DNA from: an uncultured Coriobacteriaceae bacterium
GTDB taxonomy: Bacteria > Actinomycetota > Coriobacteriia > Coriobacteriales > Eggerthellaceae
Length of the DNA: 10,248 nt
NCBI GenBank assembly: GCA_900554945.1
Contig: USJN01000033.1
Coordinates: forward strand, 1-10,248
Direction of reading: 5' to 3'
Notes under the pieces: model-generated
What the model saw: the letters and a program-made list of their open reading frames with translations, nothing else
Database searches by the model: none
Told to the model about the DNA's origin: nothing
Shown: piece by piece, positions 5,872-10,248 of the stretch
How positions within the stretch are numbered: position 1 is the stretch's first letter
Layout of the letters: each line of letters opens with the position of its first letter
Program-made: the position numbers and the translations under genes

Positions 5872-8688
5872 TTATAAATCGCCTTGTACTTCCAACGCCG
5901 TTTTCATCACATCTCGAGCCTTAGCAGCGGCGTACTCGCTGGATTGCCCCTTCTCGATCACGATCGCCACGACGACGTTGCAGTTCTCCGACGGCGCCAT
6001 ACCGACAAACCACACGTCGTTGTAGCCGTCGTGCTCGGCCGTGCCCGTCTTGCCCGCCACGGTGATGCCGTTGATTTGGGCGGAAGTGCCGGTACCGTTG
6101 TTCACGACGCCCTCGAGCACGGTACGCACGCGGCTTGCCGTGTCGGCGCTCACCGCTTGCGAGAGTTTCTTCGGGGTGGCCGTGTAGCTGCGCTTGCCGT
6201 CGGCGTTGTAGATGCCGTCGACTAGGTAGGGCTGTATGATCGCGCCGTCGTTGGCGATGCCGCAGCCGGCGAGCGCCATTTCGAGCACGGTGGCCTGGGG
6301 ACCTGCGGGGCTTGGATGGTTGGCCGTCTTGCTCTCGCCGACGGGCTCGCCCGCCGCCGCCCAAGCGGTCTCCCACGTGGTCATGTCCTTCGCGTCGGGC
6401 ATGACCGAGGTCGCGAGGGGCAGATCGAAGTCGATGTCCATGTTGAAGCCGAAGAGCTTCGCGTAGTTCACGAGGTTTTCCGCGCCGATTTGCGCGCCGA
6501 GCTGGCCGAAGACGACGTTAGAGGAAAGTTCGGTCGCGCGTGCGAGCGAAATCGTGCCGTAGTTGTGCTTCTCGAAGTTGGTGACGGCGGCGTTGCCGAT
6601 GTCCATCGACGAGGGCGACTCGAACATGGTGGTCTCGGTGGCGATGCCTTCCTGCAGCGCGCAGGCGAGCGAGACGATCTTAAACGTGGAACCCGGCGCG
6701 TAGAGCGCCTGCGTCGCGCGGTTGTACAGCTCGCTCGAGCTTGTGGAATTTGCTCCCGAGCTTGCGGCGTCGGCGATCACCTGGTCGATGTCGGCGGCGT
6801 CGTAAGTCGGGGCCGAGGCCATCGCGAGCACGGCGCCCGTCTTCGGGTCCATGACCACGCAGGCGCCCGAGTCGTTGGCCAGCGCGTCTTGCGCCGCCTG
6901 CTGAATCTGCGAGTTGATGGAGAGCGTGACGTCGTTGCCAGGGGTGCCCACGCCCGAAAGCGAGTTCACGACATCGGTGATCGACGCGAAGTTCTTCTCG
7001 CCCTTGAGCGTGTCGTTGTAGCTGGCCTCGATGCCGCTCGTTCCGTACTTCGACGAGGTGTAACCCACCACGTGGCTCGCGAGGTCGCCCGCCGGGTAGA
7101 CGCGCGAGTACGTGCCGTCGTCGTTCTTGACGCTCTGCGCGAGGATGGTCCCGTCGTAGGTGGAAATGGTGCCGCGCTCGGTCTTCGACTCGCGCGCCAT
7201 GGTGTGGTTGTTTGCCGCCATGTTCTGGTAGTCGCTCGCCTGCACGACCATGATCAGCGTGAGGTTCGCCACGAGCGCCGCGAACATGAGCGAGAACACG
7301 ATCATGGTGTGCGTGAGGCGCTTGCCGAGCGAGACGCGCCCGAGCACGCTGTTCGCGCTGATGATGGTCGTGGTGTTCATGACCTCGGAAGACGAGCCCG
7401 TGCCCTCGTCGCCGCAGCGCAACAGGAACCCGACGATGATGAACGCGGCGAGCAGCGATGAGCCGCCTTGGCTGACGAAGGGGAGCGTGATGCCGGTGAG
7501 GGGGATGAGCCTGGTGACGCCGCCGACGATGATGAACGCCTGGAGCACGATAATCGAGGTGAGGCCTGCGCCGATAAGCGAGCTCACGTCCGATTTCGCG
7601 CGCGCTGCGGTCACGAAGCCGCGAATCGCGAAGCACAGGTACAAAAGCAGCAGGCCTGCCGCGCCTAAAAGCCCCGTCTCCTCGCCGATGGCCGCGAAGA
7701 TGAAGTCGCTTTCCACGACCGGGATGCGGGTGATGCCGTTGCCGCCGCCTGCCATGCCGCGCCCGATTCCCGTGCCGAACAGGTCGCCGTCAGCAAGCGA
7801 GTAGATGGTTTGCACGAGCTGATAGCCGGTGTTCTGCGCGTCGGCGAAGGGGTTAAGCCAGGTGGCGACACGCGTCTGCACGTGGTCGAAGGCGAAGTAG
7901 GCGCCCACGCCGCCGATAGCGACGAGGCCCAAGCCGATGAACAGGTAGAACTTCTTTCCCGTGGCAACGTAGAGCATGACCAGGAACACGAGGAAGAAGA
8001 CGAGCGCGCTGCCGAGATCTTTCTCGAACACGACGATGAGCATTGCCACGCCCCACATGAGGAGCAGCGGCAGGAGCGTGCGGATGTCGGGCAGGCGGAA
8101 CGGGCCTACATGCCAGGTGAACACCGAGAGCATCTCGCGGTTCTGCGCAAGGTAGCCGGCAAGGAAGAGCACGATGATGATCTTCGCGATCTCGCCTGGT
8201 TGGAAGGAGAATCCGCCTACATGCAGCCAGATGCGGCTGCCGTAGATTTCCTGGCCGATGCCGGGAATCATCGGCGAGAGCAGAAGGATGACGCCGACGA
8301 TGGCGAGCGTGTACTTGTAGTTGGCGAGCCGGTCGGGATTTCGCAGGAAGGCCATGACCGCGATCATGAGCACGACGCCCAAGAACAGCCAAACGACCTG
8401 GTTGATGGCCATGTTGGGGCTGTCGGAGAAGGGCGCTACGCGCGTGATGAAAGCGATGCCGATGCCCGAGAGCGCGAACGAGATCGGCAGGATGGCGGGG
8501 TCGGCTTCGGGGGCGAGTATGCGCGTGGCGATGTGCGCCACGACGAAGGCGCCGAAGATGCCGATCGGCACGCCGAGGGTCTGCATGTCGAGCGCTTGCC
8601 CCTCGTTGATTGCGAGCATCGCGAACATCAAGATGACGAGCGGCGACGCGATGAGCAGCAAGATGAGCTCTATGTTGCGCCTCGTCAT
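5872..8688 (-). CDS. rodA-pbpA: RodA/FtsW (SEDS) fused to class B penicillin-binding protein
   Basis: This 938-residue protein joins two enzymes usually made separately. Residues 1-430 are a SEDS polymerase with about ten membrane segments, which links lipid II into glycan strands. It has a FQPGEIAK motif (162-169; Gly where Ser is usual), the FEKDLGSAL segment with Asp224, and the C-terminal PLTGITLPFVSQGGSS block (396-411). A short linker (~425-455) leads to a membrane helix (459-482) and a PbpA-type transpeptidase that crosslinks stem peptides. Its serine active site is STFK (667-670), followed by SSN (722-724) and KTG (880-882), all intact. The SEDS C-terminus and the PBP N-terminus are both cytoplasmic in their families, so the fusion is topologically sound. 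The ATG overlaps the pstP stop (ATGA). An in-frame ATG at 7380-7378 (Met437), at the start of the PBP half, could in principle yield a free PBP. The frame runs without a stop or shift across the junction. Confidence 0.95.
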   Translation of the reverse strand: MTRRNIELILLLIASPLVILMFAMLAINEGQALDMQTLGVPIGIFGAFVVAHIATRILAPEADPAILPISFALSGIGIAFITRVAPFSDSPNMAINQVVWLFLGVVLMIAVMAFLRNPDRLANYKYTLAIVGVILLLSPMIPGIGQEIYGSRIWLHVGGFSFQPGEIAKIIIVLFLAGYLAQNREMLSVFTWHVGPFRLPDIRTLLPLLLMWGVAMLIVVFEKDLGSALVFFLVFLVMLYVATGKKFYLFIGLGLVAIGGVGAYFAFDHVQTRVATWLNPFADAQNTGYQLVQTIYSLADGDLFGTGIGRGMAGGGNGITRIPVVESDFIFAAIGEETGLLGAAGLLLLYLCFAIRGFVTAARAKSDVSSLIGAGLTSIIVLQAFIIVGGVTRLIPLTGITLPFVSQGGSSLLAAFIIVGFLLRCGDEGTGSSSEVMNTTTIISANSVLGRVSLGKRLTHTMIVFSLMFAALVANLTLIMVVQASDYQNMAANNHTMARESKTERGTISTYDGTILAQSVKNDDGTYSRVYPAGDLASHVVGYTSSKYGTSGIEASYNDTLKGEKNFASITDVVNSLSGVGTPGNDVTLSINSQIQQAAQDALANDSGACVVMDPKTGAVLAMASAPTYDAADIDQVIADAASSGANSTSSSELYNRATQALYAPGSTFKIVSLACALQEGIATETTMFESPSSMDIGNAAVTNFEKHNYGTISLARATELSSNVVFGQLGAQIGAENLVNYAKLFGFNMDIDFDLPLATSVMPDAKDMTTWETAWAAAGEPVGESKTANHPSPAGPQATVLEMALAGCGIANDGAIIQPYLVDGIYNADGKRSYTATPKKLSQAVSADTASRVRTVLEGVVNNGTGTSAQINGITVAGKTGTAEHDGYNDVWFVGMAPSENCNVVVAIVIEKGQSSEYAAAKARDVMKTALEVQGDL

Positions 8689-10004
8689 GCGGCATCACCG
8701 CTTCCCGATGTGCTGGGGGATGTGTCGTCGTTTTGCGTCTTCTCGCTTGAGGCGGTGCTTGCGGTGGCGGAAGCGCTTTGCCCCGAGGATTTCGAGTCGT
8801 CGGATTGCGCCTCGTCGCGCGTGCGGTCCCGCTCGTCCTCGGTCTGCTTCTTGTTCAAGACTTCCTGCTCGTATTCGGCGACGAGGCTTTCGGCAGCCTC
8901 GACGTTGTCGCAGGTGATGGAGTTCTCCGCCAAGCGATTGGCAAGGCCCGGCTGCAGGTCGTCCACGTCGATGTCGGTCGTCTTCTCGAGCGTTGAGAAG
9001 CTCATTCCCGCGAACTCGCCGGGAACTCCGCGATAAATGGCAACCTTCCCCTGGTCGACGCCGAGGTATGCCGCGGTGCTGACCCAGTAGTTCAGCCCGT
9101 ACGCTGCACCGCCCACGATCGCTGCGAGCAGGACGAGGACGAACGCAACGGTGATCTTCGTTTTGCGCGCCACTTTGCGGCGACGCTTCTCGGCAAAGCC
9201 CTTCACGTCGACCACGATGACGGTCACGTTGTCGTGGCCGCCGGCGGCGATTGCCTCGTTTACCAGCTGCGATGCGCAGCGCTGCGGGTCTGAGACGCGA
9301 TTTAAGATCGCTTCGATGTCCTGGTCGAGCACCATGCCCGAAAGCCCGTCCGAGCACAAAAGCAGGCGGTCGCCCGCGTCGACGTTGATCTCGTAGAGGT
9401 CGGCCACGGTGCGCGGGTCGCTGCCGAGTGCGCGCGTGATGACCGAGCGCTGCGGGTGGACGCGCGCTTCTTCGGGGGTGAGCTGCCCGGCCTCGATGAG
9501 GTCGGCCATAAGCGAGTGGTCGCGCGTGAGCTGCTGGATTTTCCCTTTGTGGAGCAGGTACGCTCGCGAGTCGCCTACCTGCGCGATGACGAGGCGCTCG
9601 CCTTCGAGCATGGCGGCGGTGCAGGTGGTTCCCATGCCCTCGCGGCCGCGTCCTTCGTGCGCCGCCTTCAGGATCGCGTGGTTCGCGGCCTGGACGGCGC
9701 GCCCGAGCTCGTTCGCGTCGGGATGCTCCGGCGCCCGCTCGGCGATGACGTTGACAGCGATCTCGGATGCAACCTCGCCTGCGGCGTGGCCGCCCATGCC
9801 GTCTGCCACCACGAACAGTGGCGGCGCCACGACGAGCGAGTCTTCGTTGTGGTCGCGCACGCAGCCGACGTCGGTTCTGCTGCCGAACGTCGCCGAAGAC
9901 GCTCGGCGCCCGCGCCCGCTCGGGCGGTGCCCTCTCGAGGGACGCTCCCCGCGCGCTGCGCGATGCGGGTCATGGTTGAGGGATTGTTCGTTCTGAACTG
10001 GCAT
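8685..10004 (-). CDS. pstP: PP2C-family Ser/Thr phosphatase with membrane anchor, PstP type
   Basis: This 439-residue metal-dependent phosphatase is expected to reverse PknB phosphorylation of the kinase and its targets. After a basic, disordered N-terminus (1-38), the PP2C domain (about 39-268) has RDHNED (50-55), DGMGG (68-72), GDSRAY (144-149), SDG (218-220) and GGHDN (255-259), the Asp and Gly residues that hold the two catalytic metals. A basic stretch (273-284) precedes one membrane helix (~285-304). The outer part (305-439) has a small conserved-looking module containing VAIYRGVPGEF, then a charged helical stretch and a Ser/Thr/Asp-rich tail. The anchor and outer region match actinobacterial PstP rather than the soluble PrpC form. 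The ATG is coupled to the FHA gene by TAATG, and the stop to the SEDS-PBP gene by ATGA. The outer domain's ligand is unknown. Confidence 0.95.
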   Translation of the reverse strand: MPVQNEQSLNHDPHRAARGERPSRGHRPSGRGRRASSATFGSRTDVGCVRDHNEDSLVVAPPLFVVADGMGGHAAGEVASEIAVNVIAERAPEHPDANELGRAVQAANHAILKAAHEGRGREGMGTTCTAAMLEGERLVIAQVGDSRAYLLHKGKIQQLTRDHSLMADLIEAGQLTPEEARVHPQRSVITRALGSDPRTVADLYEINVDAGDRLLLCSDGLSGMVLDQDIEAILNRVSDPQRCASQLVNEAIAAGGHDNVTVIVVDVKGFAEKRRRKVARKTKITVAFVLVLLAAIVGGAAYGLNYWVSTAAYLGVDQGKVAIYRGVPGEFAGMSFSTLEKTTDIDVDDLQPGLANRLAENSITCDNVEAAESLVAEYEQEVLNKKQTEDERDRTRDEAQSDDSKSSGQSASATASTASSEKTQNDDTSPSTSGSGDAA

Positions 10005-10248
10005 TATGCGAACCTAACGCGGATGGCGACGTCGCCGATGTTCACGACGTCGTTGTTTTTCAGGGCTACGGGCCCGGCGATGAGCTTGCCGTTGACGGCG
10101 GTTCCGTTGGTTGAGCCGAGGTCTTCGATGAACAGGTTCTGCCCCATGAGCTGGAAGCGCGCGTGGCGGCCGGACACGTATCCCGCGCCCACGACGATGT
10201 CGGCTCCGGGGCTGCGGCCCACGATGACGGGCCCGCGAACGACGATGG
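10004..10248 (-). CDS. fhaB: FHA-domain protein, FhaB type (5' part outside window)
   Basis: Only the C-terminal ~80 residues are visible; the gene continues past the right edge. They form nearly all of an FHA phosphothreonine-binding domain: GRSPGADI, VSGRHARF with the conserved Ser and His, and LGSTNGTAVNG with the Asn that contacts phosphothreonine. The frame stays open through 10222, where a GTG could be taken for a start. The residues before it (IVVRGPVIV) form the strand that precedes GRS in FHA domains, so the true start lies upstream. Its TAA overlaps the PstP ATG by one base. In actinobacteria the FHA protein of this cluster is a PknB substrate and binds wall-synthesis partners. The full length, and any N-terminal domain, cannot be judged here. 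Confidence 0.88.
   Translation of the reverse strand, partial: IVVRGPVIVGRSPGADIVVGAGYVSGRHARFQLMGQNLFIEDLGSTNGTAVNGKLIAGPVALKNNDVVNIGDVAIRVRFA

Noticed and set aside
7810..9036. 408-codon open frame on the + strand across the SEDS and PstP genes
   Set aside because: It spans the junction of two well-supported - strand genes, is dominated by Glu/Asp/Arg/His, and has no domain; it is a shadow frame.
10004..10222. GTG at 10222 as the start of a 72-residue FHA protein
   Set aside because: The frame continues upstream to the window edge and the residues before the GTG form the expected first FHA strand, so this is an internal Val.
1..10248. CRISPR arrays, insertion sequences, tRNA or rRNA genes
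   Set aside because: No spaced repeats, transposase motifs, terminal inverted repeats or tRNA-like cloverleaf were seen on either strand.

Overview
The window looks like the chromosome of a high-GC actinobacterium, most likely a member of the Coriobacteriia (Eggerthella/Slackia-type). This is an inference from three things: the GC-rich codon use, the actinobacterial fhaB-pstP-rodA-pbpA-pknB gene order, and the style of the two-component system. The species cannot be named from the sequence alone.

Layout. Two convergent blocks meet in a 473-bp gap that holds a structured RNA. The left block is on the + strand. It starts with a 317-residue protein that aligns along its length with PstB, the phosphate-transport ATPase, but has lost almost every nucleotide-handling motif (73-1026). 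A good intrinsic terminator follows. Next comes a two-gene operon for an OmpR/PhoB-type response regulator (best start 1197) and a PhoR-like membrane histidine kinase, joined by an ATGA overlap (1197-3325). The gap contains a predicted small RNA at about 3426-3600. Its 5' and 3' ends can form a continuous 14-bp closing stem ending in a T run, behind a TATACT -10 box, and its architecture resembles 6S RNA. The remaining ~165 bp shows only a short tandem repeat and the terminator of the opposing operon.

The right block is on the - strand and reads from the right edge: an FHA-domain protein (fhaB-like, cut by the window end), a PP2C phosphatase with a membrane anchor (pstP-like), a 938-residue protein that joins a RodA/FtsW SEDS glycosyltransferase to a class B penicillin-binding protein, and a four-PASTA Ser/Thr kinase (pknB-like). 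The first three are joined by stop/start overlaps (TAATG, ATGA). The kinase follows after 72 bp with its own strong ribosome-binding site and GTG start.

How they work together. The right block is the wall-growth signalling and synthesis module of actinobacteria. PASTA repeats outside the cell sense muropeptides or lipid II, PknB phosphorylates targets, PstP reverses this, the FHA protein binds phosphothreonine, and the SEDS/PBP pair polymerises and crosslinks peptidoglycan. Here polymerase and crosslinker are one polypeptide, and no second kinase (pknA) lies between the synthase and pknB. The left block looks like a phosphate-type sensing module whose PstB-like member probably cannot hydrolyse ATP. 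The points most worth a second look are the apparent PstB pseudo-ATPase, the natural SEDS-PBP fusion, and the 6S-like RNA.
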